Assembly: GCA_963842235.1 (NCBI GenBank) | Contig: CAWJFT010000001.1 | Coordinates: 248,001 to 312,000, forward strand | Origin: JACDAN01 sp963842235 | Lineage (GTDB): Bacteria; Actinomycetota; Thermoleophilia; Gaiellales; Gaiellaceae | Direction: 5' to 3' | DNA: 64,000 nt | Shown here: positions 25,170-33,226 of the stretch, piece by piece | Position numbering within the stretch: position 1 is the stretch's first letter | How the letters are laid out: each line of letters begins with the position of its first letter | Notes under the pieces: model-generated | What the model was told of the DNA's origin: nothing | Database searches by the model: none | The model's input: the letters and a program-made list of their open reading frames with translations, nothing else | Position numbers and translations under genes: made by a program

Positions 25170-25811
25170 GTGCCCGGTTACCAGAGCACTCATCTGAGCC
25201 AACTCGAGCGGATACCGCTCGACCACGGTGTCTGGCGGCCGATCCGCCGACCGCTTGCGATCACTGGATTCGCCGTCAACGCCTACAGCGCTGAGGCAGG
25301 CGAGCCTGTGATCGAGCCTCATGACGAGACCAGCGCTGGCGCCGGCGGTCACCAGGAGCTTTACCTGGTCGCCTCCGGGGCCGCCACGTTCACCGTTGCA
25401 GGGGAGGCCGTGGAGGCCCCGGCCGGGGCACTGGTCGCGATCGAGCCCGGGGTGATGCGGGAGGCGGTCGCGACCGCCGACGGAACGACGATCGTCGTGA
25501 TCGGCGGGCGTCCCGATTGTGCGCTGCCGCCATCGCCATTCGAGTTCTGGTACGCCGCGCTGCCCGCCGAGCGCGCGGGCGACCTCGAACGCGCCCACGA
25601 GATCGTCGCCGAGGGGCTCGAGCAATGGCCCGAGCACGGGACGATCCACTACGTGCTCGGGTCCCTGTGCGCGCGCATGGGGCGTCGGGACGAGGCGCTC
25701 AGGCACCTGCGGATCGCCTTCACGGAGGACCCGCGCACGCGCGAGTGGGCTGCGGACGACGACGACCTCGACGCGGTGCGAGACGCCCTTCCCGACGACC
25801 TCGCTGACTAG
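25170..25811 (+). CDS. Cupin plus TPR-like protein
   Basis: A 213-residue protein with two parts. The first (about residues 1-105) is a cupin barrel with PHDETSAGAGGHQELYLVASG and VEAPAGALVAIEPGV. The second (about 120-200) is a helical hairpin pair resembling a tetratricopeptide repeat (RAGDLERAHEIVAEGLEQWP and DEALRHLRIAFTEDP). I have seen similar cupin-helical fusions in actinobacteria but know no activity. GTG 25170 gives a full barrel; longer frames read into the previous gene. It starts 44 bp after the preceding gene and may share its transcript. The ligand is unknown. Confidence 0.75.
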   Translation: MPGYQSTHLSQLERIPLDHGVWRPIRRPLAITGFAVNAYSAEAGEPVIEPHDETSAGAGGHQELYLVASGAATFTVAGEAVEAPAGALVAIEPGVMREAVATADGTTIVVIGGRPDCALPPSPFEFWYAALPAERAGDLERAHEIVAEGLEQWPEHGTIHYVLGSLCARMGRRDEALRHLRIAFTEDPRTREWAADDDDLDAVRDALPDDLAD

Positions 25812-25863
25812 GCCGCGAGGTCGTCGCGCAGCCGGGGCGCGCGTTGCGCAGCGCGAGACACGC

Positions 25864-26331
25864 TTACGCGCCGCGTCCGATTTCGACGAGCTGCGCAACG
25901 ATGTCGGCGACCGGCTGAGTCGCATCGATCTCATGTGTGCACGTTGCACGAAGCAACGGCTGGGCCTCGGCGACGTCCCTCAGGATGAGCTCGCGCTCCT
26001 CAGCGGTCTTGCCGTAACCGTTAGTCGTCCGGGCTTCGATCCGCCGCAGGAGCACCTCGACTGGCGCACTCAAAAGAACCACCGCGTCGAAGCGCGGGTA
26101 GAAGCGACCCTGATTCGAAACCGTCCCGGAGACATAGAGCGTCCCGCCATCGTCGCGAGACAGAAGCTCAGAGACGAGATCCTCCCGCCAGACGTATCCG
26201 CCGTCTGCCTCCGACCACTCGCTCCACGGTGCGTCGTCAGTCTCGACGACCTGAAAGCCGCGCCTGGCAAGCTCGGCCAACACGGTTGACTTGCCCGTGC
26301 CCGACATCCCCGTGACGAGGACCCTCCGCAT
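25864..26331 (-). CDS. Small P-loop kinase-like ATPase
   Basis: A 155-residue P-loop protein resembling adenylate or shikimate kinases in size and layout: Walker A GMSGTGKS at 8-15, an ETDDAPWSEW substrate-region loop, SGTVSNQGRFYP in the middle and RRIEARTTNGYGKTAEER as the lid. It should phosphorylate a small molecule or an RNA/protein end with ATP, but no named enzyme fits well. ATG 26331 is unambiguous. It is divergent from the decayed phosphotransferase-like fragment. Actinobacterial relatives are annotated only as 'AAA family ATPase'. Confidence 0.75.
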   Translation of the reverse strand: MRRVLVTGMSGTGKSTVLAELARRGFQVVETDDAPWSEWSEADGGYVWREDLVSELLSRDDGGTLYVSGTVSNQGRFYPRFDAVVLLSAPVEVLLRRIEARTTNGYGKTAEERELILRDVAEAQPLLRATCTHEIDATQPVADIVAQLVEIGRGA

Positions 26332-26372
26332 GCCGAACAGGCTATTCGAGCGGCGCGCGGATGATAGTTCGG

Positions 26373-26701
26373 GTGTGGCTGGTGAAGAGGTCGAGGCGTG
26401 GATCCGTGCGCGCGTTAGTCCCGCGGGCGCAATCGAGGTTGCGCATGAGCGGCCGTGGGCGACGGTGCTGCGCGTGCCGGGGGGCCGGTGGGCAGATCTG
26501 GTTCAAGGCCTGTGGCGCGGTGCAGGCCTTCGAGCAGCGGCTGACTGCGAGCCCGGGCACCTTTGCGCACGCGTTCGCCTGGGCACGACAGCGCGACCAC
26601 CTCTCAATAAGGAGCGAGTCCAGTACGAAGAGCGCGTCCAGTTCGACGTGCCCTTCGCGAACGTGCTCCGCCGCGCGCTCTCGTACGCAGACGTCAGCTG
26701 A
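26373..26701 (+). pseudogene. Decayed phosphotransferase-like N-terminal fragment
   Basis: The first frame reads VSPAGAIEVAHERPWATVLR and then loses sense in a GGGGGG-rich stretch near 26480. The other frame picks up GGQIWFKACGAVQAFEQRLT. Together these match the N-terminal lobe of an aminoglycoside-phosphotransferase-like family I know from actinobacteria (ELAHERPWATV...WFKAC-PVQAFEPRLTA). Everything after LTA, including the catalytic HxDxxxxN and DFG-like motifs, is missing and replaced by unrelated residues ending YADVS. At least one frameshift and a large truncation make this a dead gene. Its end overlaps the methyltransferase gene by 8 bp. Confidence 0.55.
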
Positions 26702-27446
26702 GGCGCGTCCAGTAGACGTGCGTCTCCCACGGCCGCCGGTACTCGTCGGCGTTGAGGAGCGCCCTTATCGTGTCTAGAAGGGACAGTCGGTCAGCGTCAG
26801 GGAGGTCGGCGATCCAGCCCATCGAGGCGAGGAACGCGACCATGCCGTCTCGGTCGAGCGTCTGTGGATTCGGCAGTCGCGCCTCCTGCAGCTCCCCGAA
26901 CGGCGATCCTGCGAAGGCGGCGCGCCATTCGCCCGATGCGTAGCGAGTCGAGTTGAGATCGCCGGGGTCGTACTCGAGATTGCGCGGCGCCCGCTCGCGA
27001 ATCAGCTGGTCCACGGCCGCAATCGAGGGCTCGGTCGGCCCCGCGGGAAGGTTCCACATGAGGACGAGCGCGCCACGCGGCCGCAGCACGCGGGCGATCT
27101 CGGCGACGGCGCGCTCGCCGTCGAACCAATGGAAGGCCTCCGCAGCAAAGACAGCATCGACCGAAGCGTCAGCGAGCGGAATCTCTTCGGCGCTTCCGGC
27201 GAGCACCTCGGCCTCGGGAGAGAGCGTCGCGAGCTGACGGCGCATCGCCTCGGCCGGCTCTACGGCGACCACTCGGCCGAACGTGGTGACAAGCAGACGC
27301 GTGAGCTTGCCCGTGCCTGCGCCCAGATCGAGCACGGTCGAGGCCGCGGGCAGGCGCGCAACGTCGACGACCTCAGATGGGTAGCTCGGTCGCCCACGTT
27401 CGTAGTCCTCCGGCCAGCGGTCGCCGGTGCCGGCGGGCATGCTCAT
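26694..27446 (-). CDS. Class I SAM-dependent methyltransferase
   Basis: A 250-residue methyltransferase of the type-11 family. Motif I reads VLDLGAGTGKLTRLL (near residue 40), the acidic end of strand 2 is VVAVEPAEAMRR, motif II/III includes PLADASVDAVFAAEAFHWFD, and motif post-I RVLRPRGALVLMWN follows. The opening (DRWPEDYERGRPSYPSEVVD) is typical of a widespread subgroup of small-molecule methyltransferases. ATG 27446 is chosen because the longer frame is non-conserved and cysteine-rich. The methyl acceptor is unknown. Confidence 0.82.
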   Translation of the reverse strand: MSMPAGTGDRWPEDYERGRPSYPSEVVDVARLPAASTVLDLGAGTGKLTRLLVTTFGRVVAVEPAEAMRRQLATLSPEAEVLAGSAEEIPLADASVDAVFAAEAFHWFDGERAVAEIARVLRPRGALVLMWNLPAGPTEPSIAAVDQLIRERAPRNLEYDPGDLNSTRYASGEWRAAFAGSPFGELQEARLPNPQTLDRDGMVAFLASMGWIADLPDADRLSLLDTIRALLNADEYRRPWETHVYWTRLS

Positions 27447-27617
27447 GTTCGGTCGCCAGGCGGCCGTGCAGATCAGAGTGAGTGAAGTCAGCAAACCGAC
27501 ATCGTCGCAACTGCTGTGGCCCGAACCCGCGTAGCGTCGAAGGTAAAACCCCGATCGCCTCAACCTGGCCAGGCGTGGCAAGGCGGCCGCTGAACTGCTG
27601 CATCGACGCCGATGCGG

Positions 27618-28028
27618 CTACTGACCCGCGCGCTCGACGCTGAGGCGGCGCAGCGAGCGTTCGAGCTCGGGCACACGCCCTCGGATGCGGTCGAAGTCCT
27701 GACCGGAGAGCGAGAGGAGCCGCATCGGCGTGCGCGCCACGACAGTGGCCGTCCGCTGTCCCGTCAGGAGGAGCGCGATCTCGCCGAACGTGTCGCCGGG
27801 GCCCAGAACCTGGGTCGCTTCGCCACCGTCGAGCAGCGCATCGGCCTCTCCCTGTTCGATGAAGTAGAGGGCGGTTCCGTAATCGTCCTGCGTGATGACT
27901 TCGGCACCCGTTTCGATCTCGACCTCGTTCATCGCGGCTGCGAGCTCGTCGAGCTCCGCCGCAGGAAGATTGGCGAAGGCCGGAAATGCGGCGATCCGAC
28001 TCGGATCCACGACCACGGATCGTGTCAC
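27618..28028 (-). CDS. Standalone cyclic-nucleotide-binding protein (first)
   Basis: A 136-residue protein consisting only of one Crp-type cyclic-nucleotide-binding barrel. The phosphate-binding cassette reads PGDTFGEIALLLTGQRTATV, with the Arg/Thr pair that contacts the cyclic phosphate. There is no helix-turn-helix, kinase or channel attached, so it must act on a partner. GTG 28028 starts it. It is divergent from the glycosyltransferase operon (46 bp apart), and a second such protein (31158-31565) closes that operon on the far side. The class III cyclase at 380-3920 could make the ligand, but no link is proven. Confidence 0.8.
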   Translation of the reverse strand: MTRSVVVDPSRIAAFPAFANLPAAELDELAAAMNEVEIETGAEVITQDDYGTALYFIEQGEADALLDGGEATQVLGPGDTFGEIALLLTGQRTATVVARTPMRLLSLSGQDFDRIRGRVPELERSLRRLSVERAGQ

Positions 28029-28074
28029 AAGCGCCTGTACGTTGCGAAGCAGGGAGCGCGATAGCCTCCCCCCG

Positions 28075-29211
28075 GTGAAGGTCGGGATCGTCGTCCCGTA
28101 CTCGTGGTCGTTCTGGGGCGCCGTGGTGGAGCACGCGGAGCTCCAGGCTCAGTCGCTGCAGGAGCTCGGCGTCGAGACTCGGACGATCATGGGCAACGAT
28201 CCGCCCGGGCAGTTCACCCGGGCTCTCCACCCGCGCGTCGGCCGCGAAGGTCCTCCGCCGCCGGACGTGATCCCGGTGGGCCGGTCGGCGATCGTGCCCG
28301 CGAATGGTTCGCTCCCCAACATCGTCCTCGGGCCCCGCTCAGTGCCGCGGCTCAAGCGGACCTTGGAGCGCGAGCGGTTCGACCTGCTCCACGTGCACGA
28401 GCCGATGGCACCGGTCCTGGCGATCGGCGCGCTCGCGATGGCGCGCTCTCCCGTGGTCGCGACGTTCCATGCCTCGGGCGGGTCGGGCTGGGCGAAGCTC
28501 GGGGCGCCGATCTGGGGCTTCCTGCTCGATCGGATCGATGTGCGGATCGCCGTCTCGGAGCGCGCTCGGGAAGCGGCGGAGCGGCTCGCGCCGGGGGTGT
28601 ACCAGGTGATCCCGAACGGTGTCCTCATCCCGCCGAAGGCGGATCCCTCCCAGCGCGAGCACCAGATCCTCTTCGTCGGCCGGCAGGAGGCGCGCAAGGG
28701 CCTGCCTGTGATGCTGCGTGCCTGGCCGGAGATCCGCCGGCGCACGGGCGCGCGGCTGCGGGTGATCGGCGCCGATCCGCTCGCCGTCCGGCTGCTGATA
28801 GCCAGGCAGCGGATCTCGGACGACGGGATCGACGTGCTGGGCTTCCTGTCCCAGGAGCGCCTGACCGAGGAGCTGCTCTCGGCGAAGGCGATGGCGGCGC
28901 CGTCCCTGGGCCGCGAGAGCTTCGGGATGGTGCTGACGCGGGCCTTTGCGGCGGCTATGCCGGTCGTGGCCTCCGACATCGAGGGCTACCGTGATGTCAT
29001 GTCTACGGAGGTCGGGTTGACGGTTCCGCCCGGCGATCCCTCGGCGTTGACGGAGGCGATCGTCGAGCTCCTCGCCGACGAGGACCGGCGCTGCCGGCTC
29101 GGGCTCGCCGCGCGCCGGATCGCCGAGGAGCGCTACTCGTGGGAGGAGGTGGGGCGGCGGCTGCTCCGGGTCTACGAGCAGGTGCTCGGACGGGTGCCGA
29201 CGCCCGCATGA
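28075..29211 (+). CDS. GT4-family glycosyltransferase
   Basis: A 378-residue GT-B glycosyltransferase, close in pattern to the phosphatidylinositol mannosyltransferase (PimA)-like enzymes. Nucleotide-sugar region: ESFGMVLTRAFAAAMPVVAS; linker PNGVLIPP; N-terminal acceptor side VVPYSWSFWGAVVEHAELQA; and HVHEPMAP. GTG 28075 gives the normal N-terminus KVGIVVPYSWSFWGA. It should transfer a sugar from a nucleotide or polyprenyl donor to a lipid or protein at the inner face of the membrane. It overlaps the next gene by four bases (ATGA), so the two are co-translated. Confidence 0.88.
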   Translation: MKVGIVVPYSWSFWGAVVEHAELQAQSLQELGVETRTIMGNDPPGQFTRALHPRVGREGPPPPDVIPVGRSAIVPANGSLPNIVLGPRSVPRLKRTLERERFDLLHVHEPMAPVLAIGALAMARSPVVATFHASGGSGWAKLGAPIWGFLLDRIDVRIAVSERAREAAERLAPGVYQVIPNGVLIPPKADPSQREHQILFVGRQEARKGLPVMLRAWPEIRRRTGARLRVIGADPLAVRLLIARQRISDDGIDVLGFLSQERLTEELLSAKAMAAPSLGRESFGMVLTRAFAAAMPVVASDIEGYRDVMSTEVGLTVPPGDPSALTEAIVELLADEDRRCRLGLAARRIAEERYSWEEVGRRLLRVYEQVLGRVPTPA

Positions 29212-30254
29212 CCCCGTTTCCCCGCAACTGGTTCCTCCGGGTTCTCTTCGCCCTCTTCATGCTCGTCACGATCGCCGGGCTGGTCTGGTGGCGCGGCCCG
29301 GAGTGGGGCGACGTCGGCAGGGCGTTCCGGCTCGTCTCGTGGGGGTGGATCGCCGCGGCGGTCGGCCTCAACCTGCTGTCCGTCCTCGTGCGGGCGCTCG
29401 CCTGGCGGACGGTCATCGACCAGGCGCTCCCCGATGACCAGCTGCCTCGCTTCCCGCGGATCTTCTCCGCGTTCTCCATCGGCCTCCTCGGGAACGCGGT
29501 GCTGCCCGGGCGAATCGGGGAGCTCGCGCGTGTGGCTGTATTGACGCGGGACATGCCCCGCGGCACGGGCGCAACAGGCCGGCTGCTCGGGTCGGTCTTC
29601 GCCCACCGGCTGTTCGACATCGTTCCCGCGCTGCTGCTGACCGGCTACGTGCTGGCCACGGCGAAGATCCCCGAGTGGGCGATCACGAGCCTGCTGATCG
29701 TGATCGTCGTCGGCGTCGCGTTGTTCCTGGTGACGATTCTCGTAGCGGGGCTCGAGCACCGGCCGCTGCCGGAAGGGGCGCGAGCCGCGCGCAGGCTGCT
29801 CGCGATGGCACGGCTGGGCCTGAACGTCATGCGGGAGCCGAGCGCTGCCGCGGCCGCGGCGCTGCTCCAGACGATGGGGTGGTTCCTCCAATTGCTTGCA
29901 GTGTGGGCGACGATGTTCGCGTTCGGGATCGAGGAGCACCTGCCGGCAGCCGGGATGGTCCTGCTGCTCATGAACGTCGCGAACCTCTTCCCACTGTGGC
30001 CCGGGAACATCGGGCTGCTGCAGGCGGTTGTCGCTCTGCCGCTGCGCTCGTACGGCGTTCCGTACGCGACGGGGATCGCCTTCGGACTCGGCCTTCAGGT
30101 TCTGGAGATGTCCGTCGGCGTCGGGATCGGGCTCCTCTTCCTGACCCGGGAAGGGCTCTCGCTGGCGATGCTCCAGCGGATCGAAGCGGATCGCGAGGAA
30201 GAGCCGGCCGAGGAGCCGGAACGCGCCCGTGCGCGCGCTGGCGTCTCCCGCTAG
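29208..30254 (+). CDS. Lysylphosphatidylglycerol synthase/flippase-like membrane protein
   Basis: A 348-residue integral membrane protein with about seven to eight hydrophobic helices. It resembles the UPF0104 / LPG_synthase_TM family, the membrane part of MprF-like proteins, often found beside glycosyltransferases. Diagnostic segments are FSIGLLGNAVLPGRIGELAR, the VFAHRLFDIVPALLLTGYV segment and LFPLWPGNIGLLQAVVALPL. Such domains flip or move lipids or lipid-linked sugars; aminoacyl transfer would need a domain that is absent here. The C-terminus is a charged tail rich in Glu and Arg. Co-translated with the glycosyltransferase, so a glycolipid job is likely. Confidence 0.85.
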   Translation: MTPFPRNWFLRVLFALFMLVTIAGLVWWRGPEWGDVGRAFRLVSWGWIAAAVGLNLLSVLVRALAWRTVIDQALPDDQLPRFPRIFSAFSIGLLGNAVLPGRIGELARVAVLTRDMPRGTGATGRLLGSVFAHRLFDIVPALLLTGYVLATAKIPEWAITSLLIVIVVGVALFLVTILVAGLEHRPLPEGARAARRLLAMARLGLNVMREPSAAAAAALLQTMGWFLQLLAVWATMFAFGIEEHLPAAGMVLLLMNVANLFPLWPGNIGLLQAVVALPLRSYGVPYATGIAFGLGLQVLEMSVGVGIGLLFLTREGLSLAMLQRIEADREEEPAEEPERARARAGVSR

Positions 30255-31161
30255 CCTCAAGGGAGTCCTGTCCGCGCGAGAGGCGGCCGCTGCGCTGGCC
30301 GAGGGGGTGCGAGTCGGCGGGGCCGATGCTCGGGAGCTGCCCGTCGCGGACGGCGGCGAGGGGACGCTCGACGTTCTGGGCGCCGGCGAGTGGGGCGAGG
30401 CGGTCGTGGCGGATCCGCTCTCGCGGCCGGTTCGGGCGCGGTGGCTGATGCTTGCCGGCGGAGTGGCGGCGGTCGAGTCGGCCGAGGCGATCGGGCTCGG
30501 GCTCGTTGCCGAGGAGGAACGCGACGTCCTGCGCGCCTCGAGTCGTGGGCTCGGGGAGCTGATTCAGGCTGCAGTTGCTGCGGGCCCTGCTGAGCTGATC
30601 GTCTTCCTGGGCGGCACGGCGACGGTCGACGGGGGAGCCGGGCTCCTGGAAATCGTGGATTCGATTCCGGTTCCGGTGCGAGCGGCCTGCGATGTGCGTG
30701 CACCGTTGCTGGATGCGGTGCGCGTCTTCGCGCGGCAGAAGGGCGCTCGGGCGGATCAGCTCGGTGAGCTCGAGCGACGGCTGGAGACCGCGACACTCGC
30801 GCCGTACAAGGATCTACCCGGGGCGGGCGCGGCGGGGGGCTTGGGAGCGGCGCTGGCTTCGCTTGGCGCCGAGCTGGTCGAGGGCGCGCCGCTCGTCCTC
30901 GATTTGGTCGCGTTCCACGATCGGCTGCGGGAGACCGACGTCGTCGTGACCGGCGAAGGCACGATCGATCGCTCGACCTTCATGGGCAAGGCGCCTTCGG
31001 CCGTGCTGAGCGCCTGTCAGGAGGCGGGTGTGCGCTGTGTGCTCTTCGGCGGGCGCGTGGTGGAGTGGCCGGAGGGAGTGGAGGTCTACGAGCTCAGCGG
31101 CAAGCCCGAGCGGGCGCGAGAGGATCTCGTGGAGCTGGGCGTGCGGCTGGCCGCCGGTTAG
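30229..31161 (+). CDS. Glycerate kinase
   Basis: A 310-residue kinase of the glycerate 2-kinase family (GarK/GlxK type), which phosphorylates glycerate. The opening SLKGVLSAREAAAALAEGVR and LPVADGGEGTLDVL motif are distinctive; FLGGTATVDGGAGLLE and the PGAGAAGGLGAALASLGAEL stretch are also typical. The glycine-rich VTGEGTIDRSTFMGKAPSAV completes it. It is slightly shorter than the 370-380 residue family average because the middle lid region is reduced. GTG 30229 overlaps the membrane protein by 26 bp. The stop shares bases with a convergent cyclic-nucleotide-binding gene. Confidence 0.88.
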   Translation: MRALASPASLKGVLSAREAAAALAEGVRVGGADARELPVADGGEGTLDVLGAGEWGEAVVADPLSRPVRARWLMLAGGVAAVESAEAIGLGLVAEEERDVLRASSRGLGELIQAAVAAGPAELIVFLGGTATVDGGAGLLEIVDSIPVPVRAACDVRAPLLDAVRVFARQKGARADQLGELERRLETATLAPYKDLPGAGAAGGLGAALASLGAELVEGAPLVLDLVAFHDRLRETDVVVTGEGTIDRSTFMGKAPSAVLSACQEAGVRCVLFGGRVVEWPEGVEVYELSGKPERAREDLVELGVRLAAG

Positions 31162-31565
31162 GTTCCCGCCGGGGCGTACTGTTTGACGGCGCCCTGGAGG
31201 AGCTTCCAGGCGATGCTCGGCGTCTCTTCGACCAGGGGGCGGAACTCCCAGAAGGTCATGCCGAAGGTCTTGAGCAGCGTGTCGGCCGTGACCGTGGCAG
31301 TGCGGGCGCCCTGGGTGATGAGCGCGATCTCCCCGAAGTAGTCGCCCGGGCCGAGCGTTCGACGGTCCTCACCCTGCACCGTGACCTTCGCCTGACCGTC
31401 TTCGATCACGAAGAAGCCGACGGCGCTCTCACCCTCGACTGCGATCTCCTGGCCGGGCTGGAACGTTCTCTGCTTCATCGCGTTCGCGATGTGCTCCAGC
31501 TCCTTGCCGTCGAGGTCGGAGAAGAGTGGGACCTGTTTCAGGAGATCGGCGACTTCGCTGGCCAT
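31158..31565 (-). CDS. Standalone cyclic-nucleotide-binding protein (second)
   Basis: A 135-residue Crp-type cyclic-nucleotide-binding barrel with no output domain. The phosphate-binding cassette reads GPGDYFGEIALITQGARTAT; the segment IEDGQAKVTVQGEDRRTLGP precedes it. It is only moderately similar to 27618-28028, so they are not a fresh duplication. Its stop overlaps that of the convergent glycerate kinase by a few bases. ATG 31565 is the start, ten bases from the xseB stop, so it may be transcribed with the xse genes. The signalling partner is unknown. Confidence 0.8.
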   Translation of the reverse strand: MASEVADLLKQVPLFSDLDGKELEHIANAMKQRTFQPGQEIAVEGESAVGFFVIEDGQAKVTVQGEDRRTLGPGDYFGEIALITQGARTATVTADTLLKTFGMTFWEFRPLVEETPSIAWKLLQGAVKQYAPAGT

Positions 31566-31574
31566 CAGGTGATT

Positions 31575-31760
31575 CTAAGCAGGTTCCGTGGGCCTGAGCG
31601 TTTCGATCTTGCCCTGCGCCGAGTCCAGCTTCTCGAGGCAGATCCGGTGGAGCTCCTCGCCGCGTTCCCAAAGCTTGATCGCGCTGTCGAGGTCGGCCTG
31701 GCCGGACTCGAGCTGCTGGACGATCTGCTCCAGCTCCCTCTGCGCCTCTTCGTAGGTCAT
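31575..31760 (-). CDS. xseB: Exodeoxyribonuclease VII small subunit
   Basis: A 61-residue helical subunit of exonuclease VII, which binds the large subunit XseA and stabilises it. The helical hairpin is easily recognised: YEEAQRELEQIVQQLESGQA, then DLDSAIKLWERGEELHRICL. The ATG overlaps the xseA stop as ATGA (31757-31760), which fixes the start and shows co-translation. The short C-terminus ends TLRPTEPA. Length is normal for the family. Exonuclease VII degrades single-stranded DNA from both ends in repair and recombination. Confidence 0.92.
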   Translation of the reverse strand: MTYEEAQRELEQIVQQLESGQADLDSAIKLWERGEELHRICLEKLDSAQGKIETLRPTEPA

Positions 31761-32842
31761 CGCGTCTCCTCCACGGTTGCGCCGAAGCCGCCCTCGCCGA
31801 GCTCGACCTCGACGCGAGAGCCGGGCTGGAGCTCTTGCGAGGCGCGGACGATTTGGTCGTCGGTGCGGACGATGGCGTAGCCGCGCTCGAGCGTGGCGCG
31901 CGGTGAGAGCGCGCGGAGGCGGCCGTACGCGCCGTCGAGCCTGGCGCGCTTGCGCTCCAGCAGGAGGAGCGGCGCGCCTTGGAGCCGTCGGCGCGTCTGG
32001 GTCAGCCGCTCGCGGAGCTCGTCGGCATCCGGGACGACGAGGCGGGCGGCGACGCTCGGGGTGGATGCTCTGGCATCGGCGGCCAGGTCGGTCAGTGGCG
32101 TGTCCTGCTCGTGGCCGACCGCGGAGACCACCGGGACGCTGCATGCGGCAACCGCTCGGACGAGCCGTTCGTCGCTGAAGGGCAGCAGATCCTCGAAGCT
32201 GCCGCCGCCTCGGGCGAGCACGATGACGTCCACGTCCTGCTGCGCGCAGAGATCCTGTAGCGCCGTGGCGAGGGCGGGCGCTGCGCGCGGGCCCTGGACG
32301 TACGTCTCGGCGACTACCACTCGGGCGGGCGGAAACCGGGTCGTGATCGCGGTCAGGACGTCGCGCTTGGCGGCGGCGTCGTTGCCGGTGACGAGGCCGA
32401 CGCGTCGAGGAAAACGGGGCAGGCGGCGCTTGCGGGCGGGTGCGAAGAGGCCCTCGGCGGCCAGCTTCTGCTTCAGCCGCTCGAGCGCCGCGAGGTGGTC
32501 GCCGAGTCCGAATCGTTCGATGGACAGCGCCCGGAGGCGGAAGTCTCCGCGGGCCTCGAAGAGCTCCGGGCGCCCGTAGACATGAACGCGTTCGCCGTCG
32601 ACCAGGTCGAGGCGGAGCGCGTCAAATTGCCCGCGCGGCATGGACACGGGGAGGCAGGCGCCGTCATTGGGATCCTTGAGCGTGAAGAACACGCTCTGCC
32701 AGCGCTCCTGCCGGCGGAGCTCCGTGACCTCGCCTTCCACCCAGACCGTCGGCAGGCGCGTGAGCCAGGCGGCGACGCCGCGGTTGAACGCGGAGACGCT
32801 GTAGACCGTCCGGTCGCCGTACTGCTCGGCTTCGAGCTTCAC
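31757..32842 (-). CDS. xseA: Exodeoxyribonuclease VII large subunit
   Basis: A 361-residue catalytic subunit of exonuclease VII. An N-terminal OB-fold (about residues 5-105, VSAFNRGVAAWLTRLPTVWV through LPVSMPRGQFDALR) binds single-stranded DNA. The Exonuc_VII_L domain carries RVGLVTGNDAAAKRDVL, VIVLARGGGSFEDLLPFSDE and SAVGHEQDTPLTDLAADARA, all diagnostic. The coiled-coil part that contacts XseB follows, then the C-terminal beta end LERGYAIVR. It is about 90 residues shorter than the E. coli protein, mainly in the coiled coil, as is usual in actinobacteria. GTG 32842 is preferred to longer frames because family proteins begin near this point. Confidence 0.92.
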   Translation of the reverse strand: MKLEAEQYGDRTVYSVSAFNRGVAAWLTRLPTVWVEGEVTELRRQERWQSVFFTLKDPNDGACLPVSMPRGQFDALRLDLVDGERVHVYGRPELFEARGDFRLRALSIERFGLGDHLAALERLKQKLAAEGLFAPARKRRLPRFPRRVGLVTGNDAAAKRDVLTAITTRFPPARVVVAETYVQGPRAAPALATALQDLCAQQDVDVIVLARGGGSFEDLLPFSDERLVRAVAACSVPVVSAVGHEQDTPLTDLAADARASTPSVAARLVVPDADELRERLTQTRRRLQGAPLLLLERKRARLDGAYGRLRALSPRATLERGYAIVRTDDQIVRASQELQPGSRVEVELGEGGFGATVEETR

Positions 32843-32953
32843 GAGCGCATGCTGCCAGCAGCAGCTGCGGCCAGCTAGAGGCCACGGAGCACCAGCCCGT
32901 TTCGGACGAGCGACCGCAGGGCCCAAACCGTTCTGCGAGCGGTGTCCCTGTGC

Positions 32954-33148
32954 CTACAAGAGGATTTCGGCCGCGACCGTGGCTTCGCAGCCTTGCTTGA
33001 CGAGCTCGACGGCTTGATGGAGATCAGCGTCGCTATGCGCGAGCCGCTCGGCCAGGTGGACCGGATAGCCCGCCTCGATCAGCACGTGCAGCCTCCAGCC
33101 GGCGACCTTCTCGCGATCGGTCTGGTCGTGTTCAACGATCTCGGTCAT
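32954..33148 (-). CDS. Small conserved protein of unknown function
   Basis: A 64-residue helical protein: MTEIVEHDQTDREKVAGWRL, then HVLIEAGYPVHLAERLAHSD and a final DLHQAVELVKQGCEATVAAE. Sequence character is that of a small UBA-like helical bundle, and I believe close relatives exist in the same bacterial group, but no function is known. ATG 33148 is preferred to the TTG two codons upstream. It is a single gene between xseA and the coiled-coil gene on the same strand. Confidence in coding is good because the codon pattern and helix periodicity are clear. Confidence 0.65.
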   Translation of the reverse strand: MTEIVEHDQTDREKVAGWRLHVLIEAGYPVHLAERLAHSDADLHQAVELVKQGCEATVAAEILL

Positions 33149-33226
33149 GGGCAATGGCGCTCGGGTCCGGCTTGATTCGTTCTCTCAATGACGAACCCTG
33201 CTCCCGGAAGTTGGTCGTCTTCGGGA

